DNA of 64,000 nt, taken from Whalleya microplaca. Its lineage: Eukaryota > Ascomycota > Sordariomycetes > Xylariales > Xylariaceae. The translations under genes and the position numbers were made by a program. The notes below the pieces were generated by a model. It did no database searches. It was not told the origin of the DNA and saw only the letters and a program-made list of their open reading frames with translations. Shown here piece after piece: positions 31,688 to 44,600 of the stretch. The first letter of the stretch is position 1; the number at the start of each line of letters is the position of its first letter. The stretch covers positions 310,001 through 374,000 of the forward strand of contig MU385750.1 in NCBI GenBank assembly GCA_022497155.1, in the 5' to 3' direction.

Positions 31688-33190
31688 CCAAGAGTCAATA
31701 AGGTCTAGGGTGTTGTTTGAACTGTTGTTCTACCATTCCTCCTAGTTACACATGTGAGTAGTCAGCCATGAATAGCGTCCTTGTATCGTTCGATAGTCTG
31801 ACCGGCATCACTAGGCTATGGCTTGCTTGTCGGACTATGCTGGATCTATCAATCGATGGGGTGAGCCTGAAAGGGAGTGTCAGGATATTTGGTCGGCTAT
31901 GTAAATAGCTGAGCTTCAATCCCTACTCGGAATATCAAATATTGATGATTATGTAGAACGTCTCTAGTCTCCGGTCGTCTGAAACAAAGCGTGGTCTTAT
32001 TCACTGTCCTAGAACATATCATATTGAACATGGGATTGCCAGTGGTATTCTAGTTTCACTCTGGGGAAGAAGTCCTCCCCACCTATTCACATCGACTAGA
32101 CTTACTGTGATACACTGTCCATTCGCCGCGACCAGTGACCTTGAAGAAGCCCCTGGACTAGCTTATATCATCAAACACAGGTGTCGCTAATTAAACGAAA
32201 CAGCTAAAACGACGGCGTCCCTGGCTAGACCGGCTGTTCGGCTACTACGCAGCTAAATATAGTGATATAGACTGGGCACATCCCCACCGGCACTTTTAGT
32301 TGGTAATTGTAAGCAACTATAATACAACAACACTATTATAAGCTTCTTAACGTCTTGTTACAGATTGACAGATGCTCTCGCGGCCTTTTGCGCGGCTACC
32401 AGACGTAGCCGTCTTATCGAGCTCTGGCGAAAACTTAGCTTATCCCTTCCTGCACGGAGTTTTTCACTGTTCGTAACGGCTTCTGCGAAAAAGGCAGCGC
32501 CATTTATCTACTTCTGAGAAGCTTTAGGAGAGACATCCACTCTGCTAGTCCATATGTGGCTTAGGTGAGTGGATCGCATTCAAAATACACGTTTCGATCG
32601 TAGTTGAAGTGTATATGAATGCCGGCCTGGCTGCGACAGAAATATTTCTAATCCGGGGAAAAGAAGAGGAATTGTAAATTGTCCATATAATCTCAATTGA
32701 TATGTCGTTTATATTACAAGATCAGAATTTGAAGAATGGGCAATCCATTCTAAGAATCCTAACTAGATACACTATATGCGTTGGCTAATTCGCCTCTTCT
32801 AGGGTCTGAGGAGGCGAAATAGTCAACACAAATGAGACGGCCACAAATCACAGGAACATGGAAATTGTTTGCAGTAAACTACCCAAAAGTAGTTCAATAA
32901 GTAGGAACAAATACAGTCCAGTAGCGGAATTAGTATAAGTAAACTCCGGCAGGGATATCGTATATATCTTAAGTCCGCTTGAACAATACTCCGGTCCAGT
33001 AGGTGGCTGAAATACGGTAGTATAAAGTCATCTAACCAACAAGGTAATACAGTTCGCAATCCTATAATCATTTGATTTGTATATTACTCCGCATTATATG
33101 CTCAACTTGATGTCAATTTGAGGGCCGACGAGCATTTGGAGTGTACTGCTGTAGCTAAGACTCTACATGAAATATTTGCAAACCGCGACA
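31688..33190. other. Intergenic, nothing recognised
   Basis: AT-rich DNA with only short frames on both strands; the right end is the promoter of the SDR gene. Confidence 0.5.
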
Positions 33191-34090
33191 ATGACCAAAA
33201 ACAACCTTGTTTGTCTTATTACGGGCAAGTCTTCCAGTCATATACGTGTTTCTGCTGCTGTCGATACAACTAACTGTTGGGACATACATATAGGCGCTAA
33301 TCAGGGCCTCGGCTTCGAGACGGCCAAGGCTCTACTCCAGACAGGAGGACCTTATGGTAGCGATGATGATGACAAGAAACCATATCACATTCTCCTCGGC
33401 TGTCGCGATTATTCCAAAGGCGAGGCTGCTGCGGCCCAGCTCAAGAGCTTGCCACAAATCAAGGGCACAGTATCTCCGCTCCTCCTAGACGTCACTTCGG
33501 CCAATCAGGTCGCGGAGGCAGCCGCATACGTGGAAAAGGAGCACGGACGCCTCGACGTCCTCGTCAACAATGCAGGAGTCATGTCGCAAGCGCCAACGGT
33601 CATGGAGCGCCTGCGCGCCACCATGGAGACGAACGTCTTCGGCGTCGTAAACGTGACGGAGGCGTTCCTCCCGCTCTTGCGCAAGGCCGGCGGGCAGGGC
33701 GGGCACGATCCCCGCCTTATCTTTGTGAGCAGCTCGATGGGCTCTCTGACCGGTGCCGCCGACCCGCAAGGAAGGGTCTACAAGGCCGCGACAGGATCCA
33801 GCCCCATGGAATACCGCACCAGCAAGGCGGCGCTTAACATGCTAATGGTCGAGTACTGGAAGGAGTATGGCACTCACGAGGGAGGCCTATTGAGGGTTTT
33901 CAGCGCCGACCCAGGCCCTAATGCTACTAATCTTACCGGTCTTGGTGCTGAGGAGGTTCAGAGGATTATTAAGGAGAAAGGCGTTCCTGGACCGGAGGTT
34001 GGCGCGCGGCAGATTGTGCGCTGTGTGCTAGGCGAGAGGGATGGTATGGAGGGGAAAATGCACGGAGTGTACGGTGTGAGTCCTTGGTAG
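33191..34090 (+). CDS. Short-chain dehydrogenase/reductase (carbonyl-reductase-like)
   Basis: An NADP-preferring SDR similar to fungal carbonyl reductases and retinol-dehydrogenase-like enzymes; substrate unknown. Exons 33191-33224 and 33294-34090 join to 276 aa. The frame reads straight through the 69-bp intron because its length is a multiple of three with no stop, but keeping it would insert 23 residues into the cofactor loop; removing it restores ITGANQGLG (TGxxxGxG). The intron begins GC (GCAAGT) and ends TAG with a perfect ACTAAC branch point, a GC-AG intron. Other motifs are NNAGVM, the catalytic Ser in IFVSSSMGS, and YRTSK with catalytic Tyr and Lys. The DDDDKK insertion after the first helix is an acidic loop. 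The ATG at 33191 (MTKNNLVCLITG) matches family starts better than 33167. Confidence 0.92.
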   Translation: MTKNNLVCLITGKSSSHIRVSAAVDTTNCWDIHIGANQGLGFETAKALLQTGGPYGSDDDDKKPYHILLGCRDYSKGEAAAAQLKSLPQIKGTVSPLLLDVTSANQVAEAAAYVEKEHGRLDVLVNNAGVMSQAPTVMERLRATMETNVFGVVNVTEAFLPLLRKAGGQGGHDPRLIFVSSSMGSLTGAADPQGRVYKAATGSSPMEYRTSKAALNMLMVEYWKEYGTHEGGLLRVFSADPGPNATNLTGLGAEEVQRIIKEKGVPGPEVGARQIVRCVLGERDGMEGKMHGVYGVSPW

Positions 34091-34431
34091 TGGTTAATAG
34101 GTGAGGGGCATTTGCTAGAAAGTAGAAGATTGAATCACAGACTAACACTAAAAGACTCAAGGTCAGAAAGAGTTCTATATAGACCAGTATCCATACTAGA
34201 TGGATACTGAGGGAGTTAGATACCCTTGGCAATTGCCATCTAATTATTCTTTCTAGTTGCTTCCGTAATGACTGGCTTGTTTTCCTCCGTCTGTCTATGT
34301 CAGGTTCTAAAAGCACACAACCCCCTATACACGCAAGTCCCCCGAGAAAAGAAAATCCCAGCCCAAAGTATTGCTCCCTAATATCCTTGACAAACCAACA
34401 GCAAACCTCCGAGCTTCCATACCACGTTGCC
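34091..34431. other. Short convergent intergenic spacer
   Basis: Spacer between two 3' ends. No independent feature seen. Confidence 0.5.
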
Positions 34432-35472
34432 TCATGCCGCCCACGAGTCTGGGTGAAACGCCATAATGTCGTACCATGAGATAACGGAACCGATAAGGAA
34501 AAACCAAGAACCGATGAAAGTGGCATATGTCGACGTAGCTGCGTCTCCGACGAAGAGGGCAAATCCAGTGAGTGCGAAGCAAAATGAACCGATCGTACTC
34601 CAAAATGTTGCTTGCCAAGCAGCTGAATTCAACTTGGGCTTGAACCAACGCTCTTGCAACCAAAACATGAGAGTCAGGTTGGCAAAGAAGAACATCGTTC
34701 CTCCAATTGCCAGCGGAGTATAAAGGAGGAGCTGAGTACCAAGAATGTTATCAGGAGCCAAGAGGCCAGGAAAACCGCCGACGAGACTGATGGAGAAAAA
34801 CAAACCACCGGTGAATTGAACAAGGGACGACTGAAAAGCGACCGATTTCAGAACCACTTTCAAATCGGCGGCAGAGGGTATCCACACCCAGGCACTACTA
34901 CCAAGCAAGGCCGGCTTGTACGTCTTGGTAATACCATCCTTTGTCTTCACTTCGACGGGCTCGAATTCACCCCTGTCGGCGTTCCACCCCGCAACCAGTC
35001 CTACGGTACCTGCACAGAGAAATGGGACGGCGCCGAGGAAGTTGGCGACAGGCAGGCCTACCTCGAGTTCGCCTTCGAATATAGTCTCTGGGGCCACGAA
35101 GGGTAATAAGCTGAAAAAGGCACCGACCGTGAACGATATAGACCCAAACACAAACGCCACGGATATGACCCAATTTGCGTCTCGCCACGGCCAGATCGTG
35201 AACATGCGTCCAATCTGCTCTCGTACTGAAATTGGCTCCAAGGTGTCATCGTCAATACTGAATATGGATTCATCGCTAGCCGTCTCCTTGACTTCTCGAC
35301 ACTGAGCGCTGTAGTCGCCGTAATTGACCGGCACCATGGTCCTTCGCTTGCGGAGAGCCTCGATATCGGCGCCCATTGTATGCCGTCTGTTACTTCGCAG
35401 GTCTCCAGGGGAAAAGCCGAGCGGGCCATCGGGCCCGTAGAAAGACGCCCGAAGCGTTGCTGAGGCGTTCAT
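34432..35472 (-). CDS. Fungal polytopic membrane protein, unknown function
   Basis: A 346-aa single-exon integral membrane protein. A hydrophilic N-terminus of about 95 residues with phosphorylatable Ser/Thr is followed by the motif PWRDANWVISVAFVFGSISF and then about seven hydrophobic segments (including FLGAVPFLCAGTVGLVAG, LLLYTPLAIGGTMFFFANL and FIGSWFFLIGSVISWYDIM). It ends near WYDIMAFHPDSWAA. I know this layout from conserved hypothetical integral membrane proteins of filamentous fungi but cannot name a transport activity. It converges with the SDR at 33191 and has no obvious shared promoter. Confidence 0.8.
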   Translation of the reverse strand: MNASATLRASFYGPDGPLGFSPGDLRSNRRHTMGADIEALRKRRTMVPVNYGDYSAQCREVKETASDESIFSIDDDTLEPISVREQIGRMFTIWPWRDANWVISVAFVFGSISFTVGAFFSLLPFVAPETIFEGELEVGLPVANFLGAVPFLCAGTVGLVAGWNADRGEFEPVEVKTKDGITKTYKPALLGSSAWVWIPSAADLKVVLKSVAFQSSLVQFTGGLFFSISLVGGFPGLLAPDNILGTQLLLYTPLAIGGTMFFFANLTLMFWLQERWFKPKLNSAAWQATFWSTIGSFCFALTGFALFVGDAATSTYATFIGSWFFLIGSVISWYDIMAFHPDSWAA

Positions 35473-36701
35473 CGTGAGTCTATGGGGTTGGGGCTATCGG
35501 GGGAGTGAGAAATCGAAAAAGAAAGCGGAAACTCCAGGTTCCTATAGTCGTAAGTAGAACAGAAAGTCGTTTAATTAGATCTGGGTCACAACCAAAAAAC
35601 ACGAAATAAACTCAAATGAAAGTAAACTCTTAGAACCAAAACTGACGTGTATAGAAAAGAGCGACCGGCGCAAGGAGCAACATTATGATAACTCGTGTTC
35701 TTGCCAGATCGATTTATGGTGTCGACTCCTTATACCATGGTCAATCTATATCACGAAGGGGATTGCGTACTCAGACATGATCGTCCAATGATTACCCATG
35801 ACTGGTTCTGTCAACGATCTGACCGCAGTGGTACACTATTAGCCTAAGCGTCTCCCTCCCTAAATGCCATCGAGGGCAGTCCATTGAGATTCGAGAGAAC
35901 GTTTGAGAAACACTTTGTGGAAGGCAGTACGCAGCAGTAAAACATATACAGTCTGATCGCCCAGGCTATGGTAATAAACACCCATGGCAATAGGAGTTCT
36001 CCCAGCTTTATTGGAATCAATCACTCCACACCATAGGCTATATATTAGTAACCATCTGGGACTCTGGGACTGATGGATGCTTTGTAATGATGGCGGGAGA
36101 TGGACCTCTCAGCCTCCGTTGTCCGCGACTCCTGGACTACCGGCATGGTAGCTACACCATACCAGGATCCGTTTCGAACTTGCAGCTTGGCTTCCTATAC
36201 GAGTAAGGCGTGTAGGCCGAAGCTTTTGGCCCCACTCGTGAATTTTGGACCTTTCAGATGAAGATGATCGTCGTCGTCCCGTTTCTGATCTGTGGCTTGG
36301 CTTCCCAATGCGGTATGACAGGCTATCATGGAGACAGCCTTGCCTATCATAGAATAGTTCCATGGATTTGCGCTGAAGACAAGCATTTTTGGAGAATCCC
36401 CCCAATCAATCTATCATGGCGCTCAGATGCACATCTTTCCTCTTGGCTGCTTCTTTAGTACAAGAGCTCTTCCCGCCTGGTTTCTATCTCGTCATCCAAA
36501 GCTCACCAGATCTTACTATTACATGATCTCAAATAAGAAACACATCTATAAAATTGATGTTTGAGCGCCTCCTCGTAGATACAATGGCGCGAATCTTTGC
36601 CACTGCGAGTTCATATTCCGTGTCAGAGCCACTCGATATCCCGGAGTCGATCCTCGTCTTAACTTCACGGCCCGTCGACAAGCGCTGAAGCCACCACCAA
36701 G
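35473..36701. other. Divergent intergenic region
   Basis: Holds the promoters of the polytopic protein (minus) and the MFS transporter (plus). Frames at 36109-36405 minus and 36258-36458 plus are not convincing. Confidence 0.45.
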
Positions 36702-38346
36702 ATGGGTATTGATATCGAGTCGTCGGCTCACGTAGCCGCAGAACAATGTCGCGACAGCACGAACTCTTCGCCATCACCATCCGGTGACAGCCCCGTCGAC
36801 ATCGAAAAGCTCGGCAGACGCAGACCCGAAGTCTTCAGTAACCGATGGGTGGAGATAGGGTTCTGCTTATCCATTCTCGGGTCGATGATGGCCGCCGAAT
36901 TTCTCATCAGTGGCTTCAGTGTCCTGCTCCCGGTACTTATCGAAGACACCGGTATCGACCCAAACCAGAGGACCTGGCCGACCTCCGTCTTTTCCCTCGT
37001 CACCGGCTCGCTCCTGCTGCCCTTTGGACGGCTTACCGATATGGTCGGCGGCTCCGTGGTGTATCTCGGCGGTTTGATATGGTTAATGATCTGGTCCCTT
37101 ATCGCCGGTTTTAGTCGTAACCTGCCTATGGTGCTGGCAACACGAGCACTGCAAGGGGTGGGCGCAGCCGCTTTTCTACCTGCGGGCGTGACGTTGCTAG
37201 GAACTACATACCGGCCCGGGCCACGGAAAAATCGAGTATTCAGTCTGTATGGTGGTTGTGCGCCATTCGGGTTCTTCTCTGGGATTATTGTTGCTGGCCT
37301 TTGTGGTCAATTCCTCCGCTGGGAATGGTTTTTCTTCCTGGCGTCGATTATCCTCTTCGTCCTGTGCACCATCACATTCTTCTGCGTCCCGCGCCAGTGG
37401 AAGACTGCTAGCCTATCATCGATGGATTGGTGGGGCTGTCTGACCAGCATTACTAGTCTGAGCTTGATCGTGTATGCTGTCACGGATGCGTCACACGTGG
37501 AAGGTCAATGGGCATCGCCTAAGATCATTGTCACCTTCATACTGGGAGTCATCACGTTTGGTGCATTCATATACGTGGAGGGATGGGTCGCAAAATCGCC
37601 TATACTGCCCCTGAGTCTATTTTCGATCAAATATATTGGTCCACTCTTCCTCGTTCTCTTCATAGCGTGCGGCGGCTTCGGCATATACATATTCTACGCA
37701 AGCTTTTAGTAGGTCTCACTTCTTCAAGTAATTCGATGCCGTCCGAGTACTGACTTGTTGCGTTTCCACTAGCATCGAAACTGTTCTCAATGTACCCCCA
37801 TTACTTGCCGCACTCTGGTTCGCCCCATTGGCTGCTGGCGGAATCATGATCGCGCTTATAGGCGGAGTCACTCTTCATCGATTGCCAGGGACCATACTGC
37901 TTATAATATCTGGACTAGGCTTCTTCTTATGTTGCCTTCTGTTTGCCCTCATGCCTGACAACCCTAACTACTGGGCCTGGGTTTTCCCATCGATGGTATG
38001 TGCTACTATAGGCATCGACATCAGTTTCAATATCAGCGGCATCTTCATCACTACGAACGTCCCCCAAGACCAACAAGGCTTAGCAGGGGCGTGTATCAAT
38101 GGCTTAGTGTTCTTGGGTATTAGCTTCTTTCTTGGCTGGGCCGACTTCGCAGTCGCCAGCAAGTCGAGTAGCGGACTGGGGGAAAGTTACAAAGTTGGTT
38201 TCTGGCTTGGCGCCGGATGTGGCGGTGTAACCGTTTTGATTATCCTGGCATTTGTCAGGATAGGGCGAGCGAAAAGCGACTATACAGTAGAAGAGAAAGC
38301 CCAGCAACGAGAGTCGAGCTATCCAACTCAACAAGCGAAGACATAG
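36702..38346 (+). CDS. MFS transporter, DHA2-like (14-TM drug/metabolite:H+ antiporter)
   Basis: A proton-coupled exporter of the major facilitator superfamily. Exons 36702-37708 and 37773-38346 join in frame (TA|C gives Tyr) to 526 aa; the intron is 64 bp with GTAGGT/TAG. A hydrophilic 45-residue N-terminus precedes the first segment (GFCLSILGSMMAAEFLISGF). The A-type loop motif appears as LLLPFGRLTDMVGG, motif B-like RALQGVGAAAFLPAGVTLL and a motif-C-like FGFFSGIIVAGLCGQF follow. The number of hydrophobic segments fits 14 TM. The last block NVPQDQQGLAGACINGLVFLG is usual in the fungal subgroup near the Zn2Cys6 regulators of secondary-metabolite or stress genes. Substrate unknown. The next gene downstream on the same strand is a Zn2Cys6 factor, a frequent pairing. 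Confidence 0.93.
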
Positions 38347-39285
38347 ATAACTAGCAAGGGGCGGAGAACGCCTATGGGATTTGCGTTAGAAAAAAGTACA
38401 GGGGCCTTATGGAAGAAAAAGGGCACGGCAATAGACATAGACTACAACACTGTTACGAATTTTTAAGATTCTCTGCACTTCTCTCCTAAGTAGCTATTAT
38501 TGCCATTAAGGTCATGTTGAGAATCGCTTCAATGCAACTGCTTATGGGTAGATTGGAATATGTATTGTAGTGATACCCGACCAAAATCATGACTTGTAGC
38601 CAGCGTCTTCATAATGAGGTCGCCGGCTCAAAATACAGAAACTTGATTTTGAGGCTCATAAACTGTGTAATATAATGATGTTAATGCATACATCATCTCA
38701 GCCAGATTGGTCCAACCCTAGTGTTTCTTGGGGGGTCTTTTTTCTTGACACCTTTGCCAAGTATTTTGGGGTTATTCACACTTATGTATATTAACTATCG
38801 TGATAGTTTTCTGGTGTTTATTGGTGGGTTTTCTTGTCATATCTATACTTATACCCTTGCTATTAACCATATTAACAACCGACTACTGCTAAGTACGTAC
38901 TTACGCTTCTTTGGAAATTATTCATACTCAGGGATTGAAAGGTAGTATATAGCGGGATCGGAACCTATTCTGACAGCTGACTAATTAAATCAACTTGTGA
39001 ACAACGAAACGTTAAGTCAAGCATTAATTCAAGCTCAAGTCAAAAAATTTACGAAACTTGACTGACTCGACTTGTTGCTTGCGCCAGATGATGCAAGGAT
39101 CCCATGTCCAATCGGAGTGATCAATTTAGTTTGGTTGTTTCAATTGACTGCATCCCTGGCACAAATCCCCGGCAGGATCTGCCGAATATCCAGGGATCGT
39201 CCGTGCGAAAGCGGCTAGGGGTAGATTTCACTTCACATCTTCCAGATCAACGATCGTTAATCGAACTTCACCTTGGGAGATAATC
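38347..39285. other. Intergenic between two plus-strand genes
   Basis: Contains the MFS 3' region and the promoter of the Zn2Cys6 gene. The frame at 38721-38945 is AT-driven and not supported. Confidence 0.5.
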
Positions 39286-40928
39286 ATGTCATCTCCGAAA
39301 TATCCCTGGGTTTGCGTAGACGAGCAGCCAAGCTCCTCCTCAAAAGCCTGTTGGACGTGCCGCAAGAAACGTCTAAAATGCGATGGTTGTCTGCCCACTT
39401 GCTTCAAATGTAAATCGGCAGGCCGCGAATGTCTTGGGTACAGCCCAAACAAGCCATTAGTATGGGCCGGAGGAGTAGCAAGTAGGGGAAAGATGATGGG
39501 GCGGTCCTTCGAGAATAGTCAAGCGACAGCACCGTCTACAGATCTACAATTAGGCTCCCCCGTGCAGCCCGTGACCACGACTATATTGGATCCCGTCCTT
39601 CAGGACTTGAGCCCCCAGTTCAGACAATATCTCTTTTACTGTACGCATGAATATCACACACATCTCTGAACTTATCTGTAGCAGTTGCTAAAAACTATTT
39701 CCAGATCTCCATCGCTGCTGCGTCGAGTGTACTTTATACGAGGATGACTCGCGGAATCGTTTCAAAGAATTCCTGGCCTTAGTACCCAGCAATCCAGTTC
39801 TAATCCACAGTCTTATTGCTGTCTCTGCCTCCCATCAAGCACAAGCAGGAGCATCTATTCCACATGCATCATCACGGCCTGCGATACTAGATGGAACGGC
39901 CCCCGATTGTGACAGCTTAACGCGTTACGATAAGTTATATCTAACCCAACATTCGGACGCATTGACGCACTCGACTATAGGCATGGGTGCTCTTCGTGAA
40001 GGGTTGGCAAGCACAGATTGCTCTGACGCCTCAGTTGCTGCAGTGTTTTTGTTGATCTGGGTCGATATAATGGATTCAGGAAAGACGAGTTGGAAGTATC
40101 ATTTAGAGGGACTGAAAGTTCTCATCTCATTGAGAAGATCCTTGGGAGATCTGCTAGACACGACCGCAAACTCCAATTTAGCTTTCCAAAAATGGTTCGA
40201 GGAGACTTTCGCAGTGTAAGTCAACAAGCTATTTTAAAAAACTTGATGATTGACATGTGAGTAGGTTATCTATCTTTGGTTCCACATTTAATCCTAAAAT
40301 GTTACAACTACTCGATGTCCTTCCATGGCCAGAACTGGACATAATACTTAAAAGAGCAGAGACCCATAGTTGGACTGGCTGTCCGTCCGATCTTATGCTC
40401 ATCTTGCACAGTTTCAATGTCTTGTCGTCAGGAACCGTACAGCCGCCAACCCCGTATGTTTCCCAATCATTTGTTCGGTTGCGCGACTTCGACTGCGCAC
40501 ACTGGGCTTCCAAGTGCCCCCAACCGTCCTCAGCATATGCACGGCATTCGCTTGCCGAAGTCTGGAAGGCGTCTATCGAGATTTACGGCCGACGGGTCCT
40601 TGGTGGACAGTTTCCAAGCTTCCAGGAGGTTCCTAGCGATTTGGTCGAGACCGCTCTTTTTCACCTAGGACAGATTGACCATCATGATACACACTTCAAA
40701 GGAACAGTCTGGCCAGCATTCGTTGTGGGCGCCGAGTCTCGGACGGCCCAACAACGGCAGATTGTATTGGATATCTTTGAACATCTAATCAGATACTTAC
40801 GTTTGGCTGTCCTCCACATAGCGCGTGCCCAGCTGGAAAGAATATGGGCTCGCTCATCGCCCTACCCACCTGGAGAGTCTTGGGTGCATGATATCTGGCA
40901 ACGCGGAGAAGGCCTTCTATTGGTATAA
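39286..40928 (+). CDS. Zn(II)2Cys6 fungal transcription factor
   Basis: A sequence-specific DNA-binding regulator. Exons 39286-39640, 39705-40215 and 40265-40928 join in frame to 509 aa; donors are GTACGC and GTAAGT, acceptors CAG and TAG. The binuclear cluster at residues about 22-50 reads CWTCRKKRLKC then CFKCKSAGREC, spacing C-x2-C-x6-C-x6-C-x2-C-x6-C, with an additional Cys in the central loop. No clear coiled-coil dimerisation region follows, but the central and C-terminal parts (FKEFLALVPSNPVLIHSLIA, then WVDIMDSGKTSWKYHLEGL) match the fungal-specific TF domain type with the C6 cluster at the N-terminus and a helical ligand or effector region. The protein ends at WQRGEGLLLV, a little shorter than relatives that carry one more helix. 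Its nearest upstream neighbour is the MFS exporter, a plausible target. Confidence 0.92.
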
Positions 40929-41635
40929 ATAGGAGAGAACTTCGATATCAGTCTCGTATAATGACTGAATATTGAGGTTAGACGACCTTCCGAATCTATT
41001 GAAAGAACTATGGCTACGTCTACTAGCATAAGTGGCATAGTTACTTGATTATATGTCACTATGATCTCATCTGTTCAATAGGACAATTCAATCTTATGAA
41101 TATTTTAATAAGAAAATATCCTTTTCAATAATATCATATAACTTCATCTAAACTCGCAGCCCGGGGTTTGCAACCAATCTCCTGCCATATATTTAGATGA
41201 ATGCATGGGATGGCCCTGTGAGTTGTCTGCAAAACTAGTAATCCTAGAGGTAGATGTAAGGTTGCAATGTAGTCAGCCTGGATGCCATAGCTGATATAAG
41301 GTAATTTACAAGTACAGAAAGATCCTTACCTGCTGTTGTGAAGTATTATAGTGGCCCTATGATCTAATTCTTTTTGCTGAAAGTCCCTCCTGTGTTAACA
41401 GGGGAGGTTTTCGTGGAGCTCCTTCGTATTATGATTTCAACGTATCAAAATCTCAATCTAAAACATCAGAGTATAACATCTACCTTTATTTCTCAGGAGC
41501 ATCGGTGTTAGATGAGCTGGGGGATATCGAATTCCTGTATTTCCTAGCATACCAGCTTCTTAACCCATTCTTACACCATCAAAGCCCACTAGCTGTTTCT
41601 TCTTTTAGGTAGCAACTGATTATATGCAATAATCA
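40929..41635. other. Convergent intergenic spacer
   Basis: AT-rich spacer between the Zn2Cys6 gene and the HET gene 3' ends; no gene seen. Confidence 0.5.
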
Positions 41636-44600
41636 CTATACATCTATTTGTTGACTTGGCTTCTGCGTTGGGTTGCAGCTAGGGCATTGGCGGCAAGACT
41701 TGCAAGACCAAATAATGGTGTTCCAATCCCTATACCATTCATGACCAGGAGGTTTTCGGCGCCATTGTTTTACTTGCGGCTCGATAGATTGCTCAAATGT
41801 ATTTCTTCCAAGCGACATATCATACCCTTGGCCATCCCTTAAGATTTCAGATACTACACAAAAAGTTGACTCGAAGACAGTACGCTGGGGATAATCACAC
41901 CTAGGGTATACGTCGTAGTAGTAAGGAAATGACCAAGTTAGGGAAATCATATCATAGGCCATCATGTTTACAACGATCGTCTTGCTGAGAACTTCAAGGA
42001 AAGACGCCCGAATCATATTTTCCTTATTGCTGAGATCCCAGGCGATAAGAGTACTTGGATGTATGGGTGGAACATTATATTTGGAACGCTGGAATTTCTG
42101 GTCCATCCTTGCATCGTAGTCGTATAGATAAATTGGTTGGGGACCCCAATCTTGGGTTTCCTTGTACAGTGTTAGTTGTCAGAAAAGTATGGGGTTCAAG
42201 AGTATTCGTACAGATACCCCAGGCCGACCATCTTTACCTACGGACAGAACCCACATGGTGCCTTCTCTGAACTGGTCATTCCATTCAAACAGCCGAGTAG
42301 TCCATGAAAGAAAACCATAGCTCAATGGCTGAAGAGGTGTCCCAGTATTAGTCGTGTCGTTTCCAAACTCAAAAGTGAGCCCAACCATGAAAAGTTCCTC
42401 TCTCCTACCCACGCCCCTGTCCAAATCCTGGAGTGTGGGGTCAGTCTGCAGGTCCAATGGTAATTGCAATTGAACACATGCAACCCAGCGGCCACTGATT
42501 CTAGCATGATTTATATAGACGGACTGGAAGAGTACATAGAGTTGGTTTTCTCGGATGTGAGGCGTCGATAATAGCAGGCACTTCCTTCTGCTGGATAGAA
42601 CGGCCGAGACTCTCGCTCTGATGGCCGGGTGTGAACCACATGGGATGATAACATCATCCTCCAATACTTCATACGCCCGGAAGCGACCGGAAAGGCGACC
42701 ATGGGAAAGTATTTGGCAGCTCATATCTGAAAGGTCAGGAGAGTGATATAACTGGCCGAAATAAAAGATGGACTGAGGGCACCATGACCAAGGGCCGTGA
42801 GTAGTAATAGGAACTTCACCATGCAAGAGATCTGTTACATTAATCTCCTGGAAAGTTGTCAGAAGCGTCTTCATTATTTCGGGCCCTGTCATACTGGAGC
42901 TGACTGGACCCTTAGAGGTGGTCTTTTCTTGGCACATTAGTCCGGCAATAAGCATATGATCTTTTACCCATGACGTCGTCCGACGTGATAATGCTTTTAA
43001 AAGATCAGACAAATGCCATATTTCTGTAGTCTCCTTGAGAAAAGGGTGACGTAAGACTTTCAAAGTTTCAGCGGCCACGAAATAGCCTTGCCTCGGAATG
43101 CTGCTGGCGGGGTTCAGAATATCGCGAAGACAGTGCCCAGGGAAGTGCTTTAGATGGCGAGGGTTCATCAACTCACCCACATCTGCTGCGAAAACATCAC
43201 CATCTAAATTTTTGATCAAAGGGGCTCCATCAGGGTTCGCTGGATCGGCATACAGGACCTTGACAGGATGACCCCTCGACGCGAACAATTCTGCAGCTGT
43301 CCATCCTCTAGTAAACCATGATGACAGAACCAAAGCAATGGCGGGGCTTCCATCGTCTCGCCAGGGAAGCTTGACTAGGTCTTGGTCATGGATTAGGGTA
43401 ACGCTTGCGTTCTCGAAATTTTCTAACATGCGTTCGATAGCAGTAGCACGCGCGGTACGTTCTGAAGGTATCGAGATGGCGTCCCACCATAGACCATCAC
43501 AGCCTAGTTGGTCGGCAATATTCGCAAAGTACCGGTATAAACACTGATTAACTTTACCAGGAGTCTTGAGACCGACGCCAGTGCCATCAGACCAAACGTG
43601 CGAAATGGCCATGTAATTTCTCTCCCCCCATCTCATCACCTGTGGTTTACTAGTGTATAGTGGCATGCTACTAAGAAGGCGGCCAGGTCTGCCTCTTCGT
43701 AAGCGCCATGCGGTATTGAACCATACGCCTTTGCTCATGCCTCTCATTGCTTGGTTCAATAAGTCTGTCCGAAAGAATATCTCCCGCTCGCACCGGCCAT
43801 CAGCACATTTGTGTGCTTGCTTGACCAGAGTGCTGTTATCATGGGCACGTAAGCAGTACTGTGCCGTACAGTCTACATGTGCGTCCATTGGACCTAGCGG
43901 AAGAAGCGTTTTGGCTGCTTCCCCAAGGTGAAAGACGCCTACGGCACTATCAGGTCCCTGAAACGAAGCATTCCACAGCCGGTTGGGGCATAAACCTTGG
44001 TCATGACAGCTTTGAGACATGGTTATGGCGTCGGACTCGTAGTCGGATAATATCACTTGCCATATCTTCGCAGAAGACTTGTAGCTTTGCCGAGCCGCTT
44101 CAATTCCGGCGAATTCCTCATCCACTTCTCGCCGTGCAATCCGCGATGACCACATATAAACATCAAGAATGCCTCGAATATCAATGCAGAAAGATTTTGG
44201 CACTTCTATCTCATCGTCTGGAAAGATCAAATGTAGAATGAAGTCCCATTCTGCCTTACTCACCATGCACGCAAGACATGTCAATATGAAGTCCCGAAAA
44301 GCAACCCAAGCGCACCGCGGTGCAACAGCTGCAAATGCTTCCTTTCTTTTCTCACACTGTGGATTTCGACATGCTATAATTCCCGAGTAAAAAGAAGCGT
44401 TGTAGATTCTTGCGAAGACGTCCTGCCCGAAACATAGAGGTTCATTGCCAAAGCCCCAATACTTTGACCTGATGCCAGTTTCTTCGATCCAGATCTGCCA
44501 CTCCCGAAGCTTCCATCCGCCTTCTTTAGGAGGATATCTCTTGGAATGGCAATTCCTGTTTTGACAGCCAGGCAATTGTCGCGGTACGTGCCGTTGTAAA

